A DNA stretch of 64,000 bases from Chloroflexota bacterium. Its GTDB lineage: Bacteria > Chloroflexota > Anaerolineae > Aggregatilineales > J027. Every line of letters starts with the position of its first letter. The first letter of the stretch is position 1. The notes below the pieces were generated by a model, which saw only the letters and a list, made by a program, of their open reading frames with translations, searched no databases and had not been told where the DNA came from. The DNA lies in assembly GCA_024434115.1 (NCBI GenBank), contig QMIT01000003.1:93282-157281 (forward strand), written 5' to 3'. Position numbers and translations under genes: made by a program. Below, in pieces: positions 53,418 through 61,951 of this stretch.

Positions 53418-54491
53418 ATGACCCAAATTTATCTCGTACATTCTACCGAAGATGCTGCTTTTGCCGAACGCCTCGCCGCCGATTTGAAGGCTGAAGGCTT
53501 AGATGTGCCTATAGGCGACCCTGATACCAACGCCCAATTTGCTGCCCTCCACCGCGCCACCCATGTGATTGTCGTACTATCGGAAGCCGCGCTCAAAGAC
53601 CCCCAACTAATTTCAACCTTGAGTACCACTGCTGACCTCAAACAGAAAGTGGTGGCGGTTCGGACTGGTCCCGTTAAAACCATGCCCCGTCAACTAAAAG
53701 GCATACCGCTCGATTTTTCTGACGCCGAGACCTATCAGGATTCATTTGAGGCATTGATGGAGGACTTAAAACCACCCATCAAACAAGAACCCGTCTTGCC
53801 GGAAGAAATTCAAGCGGCACTGCGGAATGATGATCCAATAGCCCGTCGAGACGCTGTTACCGCCCTCGGCATGTTGCGCAACAGCCATGACCTCGATGTC
53901 CGCGACCTCGCTGAACAAACCCTGCGTGATCTCGCCTTCAAAGACCCGGAATCCAATATTAAAGCGGTGGCCCGCAGTACCCTACAGTTATTTCAAGGGA
54001 TGACGCCCGAAACTGATATTCCACAAATCATTACCCACCCGGATAGGCCGGAGGTGATCTCATCTGAAGCGGCTCCGGTCAGCAGCCTATCACCCGCCGT
54101 CCAACAACCCTCAGTAGCCAAAACTGTCAACACCATCGCCCTATGGAAATCCCCCCAGTGGAAAATCGTGCCTGCTTTTGGCTTGATAATCGCCATTTTG
54201 GAAGGATTAGCAGGTCAAAATATCGGCTATGCCATTGCGGGCGCGTTGGTCTGGTTAGTCTTTCCCTATCTAAATGTGGTCATTCGGGATGGAGGGCGTA
54301 TGGAATGGGATATGCCTGCTCCGGTGTTTGCGGGAAGCCTTATCGGGTTGGTTTTAGGGATTATCGGGATGTTAATCGGTAGTCTTTTTAGTGGGGTGGA
54401 TGGCATGGATGTGGTGATTGCAGCGGTAAGCGGTAGTGTTTCCGGTGGGTTTATTGGCTGGTTATCCTCGCTGCACTGTGTTAGCGTTTAG
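53418..54491 (+). CDS. TIR-like membrane protein with HEAT-type repeats
   Basis: 357 residues from ATG 53418 (GGGG at -11); earlier in-frame Met codons at 53343 and 53397 lack an SD. Residues 1-115 look like a TIR_2 domain: IYLVHSTEDAAFAERLAADLKAEGLDV and HVIVVLSEAALKDPQ. The catalytic Glu of NADase TIRs (usually in a WCxxE stretch) is not visible. About 130-200 are HEAT-like helices (RRDAVTALGMLRNSHDLDVRDLAEQTL). About 245-355 hold four hydrophobic helices ending SGGFIGWLSSLHC. It reads as a membrane adaptor with a protein-interaction TIR. A role in cell death or defence is possible but unsupported, since no defence gene lies nearby. Confidence 0.72.
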   Translation: MTQIYLVHSTEDAAFAERLAADLKAEGLDVPIGDPDTNAQFAALHRATHVIVVLSEAALKDPQLISTLSTTADLKQKVVAVRTGPVKTMPRQLKGIPLDFSDAETYQDSFEALMEDLKPPIKQEPVLPEEIQAALRNDDPIARRDAVTALGMLRNSHDLDVRDLAEQTLRDLAFKDPESNIKAVARSTLQLFQGMTPETDIPQIITHPDRPEVISSEAAPVSSLSPAVQQPSVAKTVNTIALWKSPQWKIVPAFGLIIAILEGLAGQNIGYAIAGALVWLVFPYLNVVIRDGGRMEWDMPAPVFAGSLIGLVLGIIGMLIGSLFSGVDGMDVVIAAVSGSVSGGFIGWLSSLHCVSV

Positions 54492-54526
54492 GGGTCTATT
54501 GGCACTGACTTTGTGAATTGACCCGA

Positions 54527-56410
54527 ATGGAATTACCGACTCTCGACAAACAACAAACACGATGGCTGCTGATCAGCATTTTATTGCTGGCGGCGGCTGT
54601 TCGCATTCACGATTTAGGCACCCGCAGTCTGTGGGAGGACGAAGGCTGGACGCTGGTTCTATCCAAAGGCCCTACTATTCCAGACATTGTCCAGCGCATG
54701 GCCTTTGACCAGCATCCCCCGCTGTATTTTATCGCTATTCATGTGTGGCAGGACGAAGCAGGCAGCAGCGAATTCGCCCTGCGGATGCTCTCCGTTTTGA
54801 CGGGTATCGTCGCCGTCGCGGGTATCTATCAACTGGGCAAAAGCATGTTTGGCCCAATGGCAGGCGTTCTCGCGGCCTTATTTTTGGCACTCTCCGACCA
54901 CCACATAGACCTTTCTCAAGATGTCCGTCATTATGCCCAGATGGCAACATTCATCATCTTAAGCTGCTGGTTCTATTTCCGCCTGATTAAAACCGACACC
55001 GCCTCACGCGCCACCCGCATTGGTTATGTCTTGCTGTCGGCGGCTTTGCTCTATTCGCATTATTTAGGCGGCTTTGTGCTGGTCTGTCAATTCCTGCACC
55101 TCTGTCTATTTGTCCGTCCCTTGCGGCGACTACGTTGGGTCATGTTTCATCTCATCGCGGTGGGTATCGCCTTTAGCCCGTGGCTACCTATCATGTACCG
55201 CCAAAATCAAGTTCGCTGGGTGACGCCGCTCTATTATCTCAATGCCTTGCCCAACACCCATACCACCTATCTTATGGTGCGGGATGCCCTTTTGGGCAAA
55301 CAGTACGCCATTACCCTTTTTCTACTTGCCCTCGGTATCGTCTGGATTCTCTATCAGCCGGGTCGAACCCACCTAAAATTTCGACCCCTCGGCCCCACGT
55401 TTTTTGCCCTATTTTGGCTCGTCGCCTACACCACCATCACCGTCTATATGAACCAAGAACGCCAATTCCTAACCGTGCGTAATTTTCTGGTCGTCACCCC
55501 GGCCATCGCATTGTTGGTTGGGCATGGCCTTGCCAATCTACAAACAGGATTACGCCTGTTCCTTGTCAGTATTTTTGTGGTGATGGGCCTCACTACGGTG
55601 GATACCCGCCAACTGAAGCCCCCATGGCGCGAGGTCACGCAGAATATTACCGAATTTCACAACCCCGGCGAACCCGTTTTGATGGATATTTGGGTCGGTG
55701 ATTTTTCGGTGCGCTACTATATCGAGCAGCAGATGGGGGAGGACACCCCTTGGATGTCTATCCGCGAGGCCACCGATCAATACAGCACACAATTTTTGCC
55801 CTATCTGTTGACCTACGTGCGCGATCTGGATGCGTTTTGGCTGGTCTATTGGGGCGACGAACCCAGCAAGTCGGGCGATTATTTTGGCATCTTTGAACAG
55901 GCCGGCTTTCAACGTACTGCCGCCCCCTATATTCTGCATGAAGGTACAAAGCTCTATTCGTATCGGTATGACCGTCTAACCGATGCCATCTTTGCCACCT
56001 ATCGAGACGACACCCAAGATATTTTGGCCCTCCGCAAATTCGCCGTACAAGGGGATTTCAAGGAGGGGGGAGCATTAAATGTAACCCTATGGTGGACAGC
56101 CGAAATTCAGCCCTCACTAGATTACAGCGTATCGGTGTTTGTTTTAAACAATGACACGGGCAAATTGGTCGCCCAGCACGACGGCCCCCCGTTGGATGGC
56201 AAAGCGCAGACTTCCACATGGATACCGGGCCGCTTTCAATATGACCAGCACGGCCTTAGACTACCGGATGATCTGCCCCCCGGCAGCTATACACTCGGCG
56301 TCAAAGTCTATTATTACGCCACGTCTAGCACCCCCTTGCAAACGGATTGTGCCGATGAGTTGGGGGCCGCCTGCGATTGGGCTACCCCCCAACAATTCAC
56401 GCTTGATTAG
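54527..56410 (+). CDS. Polytopic glycosyltransferase, GT39/ArnT-like
   Basis: 627 residues from ATG 54527; a TTG three codons earlier is possible. A membrane GT-C fold enzyme: the first helix is followed by LGTRSLWEDEGWTLVLSKGP, whose DE pair is the usual GT-C catalytic acidic motif in the first external loop. Then DQHPPLYF, many helices (about 10 in residues 10-360), and a soluble extracytoplasmic C-terminal domain (about 370-627). It would transfer a sugar from a polyprenyl-phosphate donor to lipids or proteins outside the membrane. It follows the TIR-like gene by about 35 bases; a functional link is not established. Confidence 0.87.
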   Translation: MELPTLDKQQTRWLLISILLLAAAVRIHDLGTRSLWEDEGWTLVLSKGPTIPDIVQRMAFDQHPPLYFIAIHVWQDEAGSSEFALRMLSVLTGIVAVAGIYQLGKSMFGPMAGVLAALFLALSDHHIDLSQDVRHYAQMATFIILSCWFYFRLIKTDTASRATRIGYVLLSAALLYSHYLGGFVLVCQFLHLCLFVRPLRRLRWVMFHLIAVGIAFSPWLPIMYRQNQVRWVTPLYYLNALPNTHTTYLMVRDALLGKQYAITLFLLALGIVWILYQPGRTHLKFRPLGPTFFALFWLVAYTTITVYMNQERQFLTVRNFLVVTPAIALLVGHGLANLQTGLRLFLVSIFVVMGLTTVDTRQLKPPWREVTQNITEFHNPGEPVLMDIWVGDFSVRYYIEQQMGEDTPWMSIREATDQYSTQFLPYLLTYVRDLDAFWLVYWGDEPSKSGDYFGIFEQAGFQRTAAPYILHEGTKLYSYRYDRLTDAIFATYRDDTQDILALRKFAVQGDFKEGGALNVTLWWTAEIQPSLDYSVSVFVLNNDTGKLVAQHDGPPLDGKAQTSTWIPGRFQYDQHGLRLPDDLPPGSYTLGVKVYYYATSSTPLQTDCADELGAACDWATPQQFTLD

Positions 56411-56586
56411 CATTGCTTTAGCGCAGTGTCCATATATCTATCACCGTGACATAGGTAACTCTTTTCGCCCGTTTTGTCATTATTTTGGCGGCAAACCTAC
56501 CCGTATCATCTTTTAAGCAACCATTTGGCGCTAAAATGATCTTAATGGTAAAAATTGATGAGCCGAGTTCATTGAGGAAATTTTAT

Positions 56587-57678
56587 ATGGCAACTATTTT
56601 GGTAGTAGAAGACGAGACCCATTTACGCGAAGATATTGCCGAAATCCTTGCTTTTAAAGATTACACGGTCATCACAGCCGAAAATGGTCGAGAGGGACTA
56701 GACCTCGCCCGCCAATATTTCCCAGACCTCATTGTTTCAGACATTATGATGCCTGAACTAGACGGCTATGGGTTGCTGTTGGCCCTGCGTGAAGATCAAA
56801 ATATGGCCTCGATCCCCTTTATTTTTTTGACGGCCCGTACTGACTATGCCGATCAGCGCAAGGGGATGGCGTTTGGCGCAGACGACTATCTCCAGAAACC
56901 GTTTAACCCGATTGACCTTTTAAACTCAGTCAAAATTCGCCTAGAAAAACAGGCCGAATTACAGCGTCGCGCTCAAGATGAAGTGAATTCTCTGCGAAAT
57001 TCGGTGGTCAATATGATGCCCCATGAACTGCGTACCCCTCTGACGGGCATCATTGGTTATGTAGATTTGCTGGTCAACGACTTTGAAGCCTTTGACAGCC
57101 GACAGGTTCTCCAAATGCTCCACACCGTCCAAAAATCGGGGTATCGTCTCTATCACATCATCCAAAACTACTTGCTGTTCGCTCAACTTGAAATTATGGG
57201 CCTCGATCCTGAAAGACGTGCCCTCATTACCGAGCATCGAGATCAAATCGAGGCAAATCCTGTTGAAATCTTCACCCGGATTGGTCATGAAAAGGCCAGT
57301 CATTACAACCGTATCGGTGACCTGAACTTAGAACTTGCTCCCGGAACTGCCCACATCTTAAAAAACGACCTAGAAAAAATCGCTGAAGAACTGATTGATA
57401 ACGCCTTCAAGTTCTCAAAACGAGGGAATCAGGTATGGGTGACGGGTCAGGCGGAAGGACAGGGCTATCAGATTTGTGTTGCCGATCAGGGTTGGGGAAT
57501 GCGCCCAGATCAACTCAAAAAAATCGCGGGCTTAACCCAGTTTGATCGTCATGTACATGAACAGCAGGGGGCAGGCTTGGGGCTAACCATTTCGCGCCGC
57601 CTAGTCGAAGTCTACGAAGGGCAATTCTTTATCGAAAGCGAAGTAGACAAAGGCACAACCGTCTGCATTTTGGTATAA
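56587..57678 (+). CDS. Response regulator-histidine kinase hybrid
   Basis: 363 residues from ATG 56587 with a GAGG SD; an in-frame upstream ATG at 56485 precedes it without homology. An N-terminal receiver (about 1-120) has ILVVEDE and phospho-acceptor Asp in VSDIMMPELDG. A helical linker leads to a histidine kinase core: HELRTPLTG with the phospho-His, then the N box ELIDNAFKFS, DQGWGM and GAGLGLTISRRLVE. No membrane segment, so it is cytosolic and driven by another kinase through its receiver. It is followed after eight bases by the convergent YgjP-type gene. Confidence 0.92.
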   Translation: MATILVVEDETHLREDIAEILAFKDYTVITAENGREGLDLARQYFPDLIVSDIMMPELDGYGLLLALREDQNMASIPFIFLTARTDYADQRKGMAFGADDYLQKPFNPIDLLNSVKIRLEKQAELQRRAQDEVNSLRNSVVNMMPHELRTPLTGIIGYVDLLVNDFEAFDSRQVLQMLHTVQKSGYRLYHIIQNYLLFAQLEIMGLDPERRALITEHRDQIEANPVEIFTRIGHEKASHYNRIGDLNLELAPGTAHILKNDLEKIAEELIDNAFKFSKRGNQVWVTGQAEGQGYQICVADQGWGMRPDQLKKIAGLTQFDRHVHEQQGAGLGLTISRRLVEVYEGQFFIESEVDKGTTVCILV

Positions 57679-57686
57679 AAGCCAAC

Positions 57687-58400
57687 CTAGACAGTCACTG
57701 GCACTTGATTGAGCCGTCGCCGATACTCACGCCAATCGGGGAGAATTTTGTCCATCAGTGCATAAAACGCCGGACTGTGGTTCAGTTCCTTCAAGTGGCA
57801 TAGTTCGTGCAAGATGACATAATCAATCAAATCCTCGGCTACTTGAATCAAGCGCAGGTTTAGCGAAACTTTTTTCTTGGCGCTGCAACTCCCCCAACGC
57901 GATTTCATATCTCGAATGGTCAATTTGGGATATTCAACCCCCATCCATTCAACTTGTGGAAAACACACTGCCAACCGTTCGGTGAAAACTCGTTGGGCCT
58001 CCCTCCGATACCAACGATCAATCAAGACCGCGATGCGTGTTGTATCCGCCGTATCCGTAACACTAACCACCAAACATTCTTGATCGAGCCGTACCCCTTC
58101 TTTATTTGCCTCCCGAATTTGGAGGCGATACTCATGGCCCAGATAGCGAAAAATCTCATCGGGCACATAGCGGCGCGGGGTGGGGACGGCCACCGGATTT
58201 TCCTCAAAGCGTCGTTGATGTTTGACCACCCACGAGGCCCGTTTCAACACAAATGGCTCAATTTTGAGTTGCTTGACGCCGACGGGTGCACGTACCACCA
58301 CCCGACCATCCGGGTACACCTGAAGCGAAATGGTTTTGCGTTTGCTGTAAATGACCTCATACTCAATAATGGTGGTACCGAAGATGACTTGATGGCGCAT
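57687..58400 (-). CDS. YgjP-family metallopeptidase (DUF45)
   Basis: 237 residues, typical length for the family. The zinc motif is HELCHLKELNHSPAF (from about residue 197), and the DMKSRWGSCSAKKKVSLNLRLIQ stretch before it is the family hallmark. An N-terminal beta part has SLQVYPDGRVVVRAPVGV. Such YgjP/SprT-like proteins are presumed zinc proteases of unknown substrate. ATG at 58400. It is convergent with the response-regulator gene and divergent from the Gfo/Idh gene. Confidence 0.93.
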   Translation of the reverse strand: MRHQVIFGTTIIEYEVIYSKRKTISLQVYPDGRVVVRAPVGVKQLKIEPFVLKRASWVVKHQRRFEENPVAVPTPRRYVPDEIFRYLGHEYRLQIREANKEGVRLDQECLVVSVTDTADTTRIAVLIDRWYRREAQRVFTERLAVCFPQVEWMGVEYPKLTIRDMKSRWGSCSAKKKVSLNLRLIQVAEDLIDYVILHELCHLKELNHSPAFYALMDKILPDWREYRRRLNQVPVTV

Positions 58401-58501
58401 AGATGTTTACCATTTTGGACTTATCAACTTGGGCTTATCAACACTTCAAAAGTATAGTATGTCCTAGCACCAAATTACATCACCATTTTTAGGAGGCTTT
58501 T

Positions 58502-59653
58502 ATGCTCAAAGTAGGCTTAATCGGCTGTGGCAACGTCGTCAGTTATGGGCACAAACCTGCCCTCTCCACCCTGCCAGATGTAGAATTGGTCGCGCTGGCG
58601 GATGTCACCGAGGCCCGTCGCAAAATCGGTCAGGAGTGGTTTGGCTTGGCGGATGTCAATTTATACAGCGATTACCGCGACGTTTTAGCCCGTGCCGATG
58701 TACAGGCCGTTTGTGTGACTGTCCCGCAGCAGTTTCGGCGCGAAATTATCCTTGATGCCCTTGCCGCTGGGAAACACGTCCTCAGCGAAAAACCGCTTGC
58801 CCGTACCCCCGCCGTCGCACAAGAGACCCTGTCTGCTGCCGAAAAAGCCGGACTCGTTTTGGGCATGGTGCATAACTATCATTTCCTACCCGAATACCGC
58901 CAGATGAAAACCTTGTTAGATACCGGAACGATTGGCGAACCGCGTGTCCTGACCATGCACTATCTTGGGGTGATTGATTACCCCGGTGCGCCCGAATTTC
59001 AAAAAGACTGGCGTCACACGATGGCAGCAGGGGGTGGTGTGTTGATGGATATGATTCACGCCGTCTATCTTGCCGAATGGTTGATGGGCCAACACGCCAT
59101 ACAGGTCATGGCTTTTGTAGACGCCCCTACCTATGCCCATCGTAATCCCGTTTTGGAAGACCTTGCCCTATTGCAAATCGCCTTCCCCAAAGGCTATGCC
59201 GTCATCCATATGGGCTGGGGGCAGGGCGTCGGCGGGGTAGACATCAGCGGCAGTGAGGGCCAAATTCGACTGCGCCATCATCAATATCAGACCAGCGGCT
59301 TTAATCAACCGATCGAACTCTACAGTGTCCGTGATTGGCAACGCACCGACCACGTACTCAATAATCTGCCAACCCATATGGATAATATTGGACGTTCTTT
59401 TACCGAATTGTGGGCCAATTTCCGCAACGCCATCCATCACAATACCCCGACCATCGCACCCGGTGCGGCGGGTCAACGTGCCCTCGAAATCGCGTTAGGG
59501 GCCTATTTATCGGGTGCAACAGGCCAAGTCGTGACGCTACCCCTCCCCGCCGACCATCCCGTCTATCTGGAAGGCATTGACGGCATTGTGAAATCCGATG
59601 TTTGGGCCGCAAGCCGCACCAAAGCCGCTGGTTTGTTTGGATTACGGGGGTAA
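58502..59653 (+). CDS. Gfo/Idh/MocA-family oxidoreductase
   Basis: 383 residues. ATG 58502 has an AGGAGG SD, the strongest in this part. Rossmann NAD(P) domain at the N-terminus (GLIGCGNVVSYGHKPAL), the EKPLARTPAVAQE loop (about 96-108, with the family EKP Lys), and a C-terminal beta-sheet domain for sugar or inositol substrates. The predicted function is oxidation or reduction of a sugar or polyol ring hydroxyl. It is followed after six bases by the M24-like gene, and an SDR and a sugar ABC ATPase lie further on, so a carbohydrate catabolism module is plausible. Confidence 0.92.
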   Translation: MLKVGLIGCGNVVSYGHKPALSTLPDVELVALADVTEARRKIGQEWFGLADVNLYSDYRDVLARADVQAVCVTVPQQFRREIILDALAAGKHVLSEKPLARTPAVAQETLSAAEKAGLVLGMVHNYHFLPEYRQMKTLLDTGTIGEPRVLTMHYLGVIDYPGAPEFQKDWRHTMAAGGGVLMDMIHAVYLAEWLMGQHAIQVMAFVDAPTYAHRNPVLEDLALLQIAFPKGYAVIHMGWGQGVGGVDISGSEGQIRLRHHQYQTSGFNQPIELYSVRDWQRTDHVLNNLPTHMDNIGRSFTELWANFRNAIHHNTPTIAPGAAGQRALEIALGAYLSGATGQVVTLPLPADHPVYLEGIDGIVKSDVWAASRTKAAGLFGLRG

Positions 59654-59659
59654 AACACG

Positions 59660-61084
59660 ATGGCCCGTCACGCCGAACTCACCGACATTCAATTGCCCGA
59701 TTTTGGAATGCCCACCTTTGAACCCGAAATTCCAGCGGAGGTGTATCGAAAACGCCTAGACAAACTCTACAAGATCGCGGGGGGCGACGGGTTAGATTTT
59801 TTTGTCATTTATGGGGATAGAGAACATTTCGCTAATCTTGCCTATTTGACGGGCTACGACCCGCGTTTTGAGGAAGCGCTACTGATTATTGACATAAAAA
59901 ACCGTTTAAGGAAGCCTCTGCTCTTAGTTGGCAACGAAGGTCTGGGATATACCCATATCAGCCCAATTCGTGAGGACTTGGAAGTAGTGCTTTATCAGAC
60001 GTTTAGCTTGATGGGGCAACCCAGAGATTCAACAGGCCACTTATGGGAAATACTTGAAAAAGCAGATATAAGAGAAGGCTCTCAGGTGGCAGTTGCTGGC
60101 TGGAAATCGTTTACGGAATATGAGGATGTAACGCTTTCAGAATGGCTAGAAATTCCATCTTTCTTAGGGGAAATACTCTATAACCAAACCAAAATTGGTG
60201 AACGCACTCAAATAGGCAACCGAACGAATTTGTTTATGGAGTATGGCTATGGTGACGGTCTCCGCATCATCAACGAGGTTGAACAATTGGCTCGATTTGA
60301 ATTTGCGGCCTGTTTCACCTCGCAAGCCCTCCGCAATGTGCTATTCGGCTTGAAACCCGGCATGACCGAATTTGAAGCCGTTCAATTGATGGGCCTCAAT
60401 GGTTTGCCCCTCTCCTGTCATTTGATGCTGTCGGCTGGCCCGCGTGCCTTTATGGGATTACCCAGCCCCTCCATGCGAAAAATCGGACGGGGTGAGCCGT
60501 TCACAATGGCCTATGGCGTATGGGGCGCGTTGAATGCCCGTGCGGGGTGGGTGGCTGAATCCGCCGCCGAACTCCCCGCCGATATTCAGGATTATGTCGA
60601 AAAGTTGGTCAAACCCTATTTTGAGGCCATCGTCGCGTGGTATGAACATATCGGCATCGGGGTGACAGGCGGCGAACTCTATGACATCATCCATGAACGC
60701 ATCGGCGACCCTTTTTTTGGTGTCACCCTCAACCCCGGTCACTATATCCATTTGGATGAATGGGTACACTCGCCCATCTACAAAGGGTCAAACATCGAAT
60801 TGAAATCGGGCATGGCCTTGCAGGTAGATGTCATTCCGGCAACAGGCACGCCCTATTTTACGACCAATATTGAGGACGGCATTGCGCTGGCGGATGAAAA
60901 TCTGCGACATGAGTTTGCTACGAAATATCCCGAAGCATGGGAGCGGATTCAAGCCCGCCGCGCCTTCATGGAAAACGTCTTGGGAATTCGGCTCAAACCG
61001 GAAGTGCTGCCTTTCTCCAATATCCCGGCCTATCTACCGCCATTCTTGTTATCCCCTCATCAAGCAATGCGAATGGTGGATTAA
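59660..61084 (+). CDS. M24-like (creatinase/aminopeptidase P fold) protein with incomplete metal site
   Basis: 474 residues. The N-terminal creatinase-like domain has GLDFFVIYGDREHFANLAYLTGYDPRFEEALL. The C-terminal pita-bread domain keeps a His-like region (GHYIHLDEWVHSPIY) and the NIEDGIALAD stretch where the last Glu normally lies. The two early Asp ligands cannot be seen (the region reads VWGALNARAGW), and the FTIEPG-type Glu reads LQVDV. It may therefore lack activity or bind metal differently. The segment 59880-60240 is more AT-rich than the rest. It sits six bases after the Gfo/Idh gene and ends before a bidirectional hairpin. Confidence 0.8.
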   Translation: MARHAELTDIQLPDFGMPTFEPEIPAEVYRKRLDKLYKIAGGDGLDFFVIYGDREHFANLAYLTGYDPRFEEALLIIDIKNRLRKPLLLVGNEGLGYTHISPIREDLEVVLYQTFSLMGQPRDSTGHLWEILEKADIREGSQVAVAGWKSFTEYEDVTLSEWLEIPSFLGEILYNQTKIGERTQIGNRTNLFMEYGYGDGLRIINEVEQLARFEFAACFTSQALRNVLFGLKPGMTEFEAVQLMGLNGLPLSCHLMLSAGPRAFMGLPSPSMRKIGRGEPFTMAYGVWGALNARAGWVAESAAELPADIQDYVEKLVKPYFEAIVAWYEHIGIGVTGGELYDIIHERIGDPFFGVTLNPGHYIHLDEWVHSPIYKGSNIELKSGMALQVDVIPATGTPYFTTNIEDGIALADENLRHEFATKYPEAWERIQARRAFMENVLGIRLKPEVLPFSNIPAYLPPFLLSPHQAMRMVD

Positions 61085-61090
61085 ATCAAA

Positions 61091-61116
61091 AGGGCGGATT
61101 GAAATATGTCCGCCCT
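61091..61116. terminator. Bidirectional terminator between the M24-like gene and the SDR
   Basis: AGGGCGGA (61091-61098) / TCCGCCCT (61109-61116), a perfect 8-bp stem with a 10-base loop, between convergent genes. Flanks are A/T-rich, with TTTGATTT on the minus strand and CCATAAAAAC on the plus. Confidence 0.6.
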
Positions 61117-61167
61117 CCATAAAAACGCACCACTTGACAAGTGCATACCGTTTAATTGATTCTAATA

Positions 61168-61941
61168 TCAGCCTAGATCAAACTGGAATAATGAACAGCC
61201 GCCATCTAACACTAACAGTGAACCTGTCATATATTCGGTGTGCGGCCCTGCCAGATAAACCACTGCCTGCGCGATTTCGACAGGTGTCCCCGGCTCACCC
61301 AGCGGAATCACTTTGGAGACACGGGCGGCGTACTGTGGCTCTTCCACCAATTGACGCCCCGCCAACCCCGCTTTGACAATCCCCGGCGCTATGGCATTGA
61401 CCCGAATCCCATAATGGGCCAATTCACGGGCCATCTGCTTCATCAGCATGTTGACGCCTGCCTTGCTAACCGTGTAGGCTGTAATTTCGGGCCACGGAAT
61501 CTCGCTGACCCAACTGGACGTAAAGATTACCCGGCCTTTGGTTTTGTTCAGTACCATACGTTGCGCGGCTGATTGGCCGACATTAAAACAGCCTGTCAGA
61601 TTAATATCCAGATGCCGCTGCCAATCCTCTTGGGCGATCTGCAAAAACGGCGCAGATTCCACAATCCCAGCATTAGAACACACAATATCTAAGCCGCCGA
61701 GCGCAGACATCGCCGCATCAAGGGCGCTGTCCACCGCATCCCGATTGCCAACATCTACTTCTTGATACAGCACCCGTTTTCCAGCAGCGGCTACACGGTC
61801 AACACGGGGTTTGGCCTGTGCTTCCGGCACAATATCCCAGATAATGACATCGGCCCCCGCCTGCGCCAGATGCAGCGCCATTTCATTCCCTAAATCACCC
61901 GCACCGCCTGTCACCAATGCGATTTTGCCAGTAAGCATCAT
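61168..61941 (-). CDS. Short-chain dehydrogenase/reductase (SDR)
   Basis: 257 residues from ATG 61941 (GAGG five bases upstream; a second Met follows directly). The open frame continues upstream to 62067, but that part overlaps the lipoprotein gene and adds 42 unrelated residues. Classical SDR: TGGAGDLGNEMA dinucleotide motif, CSNAGIV (NNAG type), catalytic Ser in SSWVSE and YTVSK (Tyr-x-x-x-Lys), then PGIVKAGLAG. The predicted reaction is NAD(P)-dependent oxidation or reduction of a sugar-type or other alcohol. It is read after the lipoprotein gene on the same strand. Confidence 0.94.
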   Translation of the reverse strand: MMLTGKIALVTGGAGDLGNEMALHLAQAGADVIIWDIVPEAQAKPRVDRVAAAGKRVLYQEVDVGNRDAVDSALDAAMSALGGLDIVCSNAGIVESAPFLQIAQEDWQRHLDINLTGCFNVGQSAAQRMVLNKTKGRVIFTSSWVSEIPWPEITAYTVSKAGVNMLMKQMARELAHYGIRVNAIAPGIVKAGLAGRQLVEEPQYAARVSKVIPLGEPGTPVEIAQAVVYLAGPHTEYMTGSLLVLDGGCSLFQFDLG

Positions 61942-61951
61942 GCAGTCCTCA

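Noticed and set aside
53418..54491. TIR-based anti-phage defence system
   Set aside because: There is no catalytic Glu, no sensor partner and no other defence gene nearby, so a defence call is not supported.
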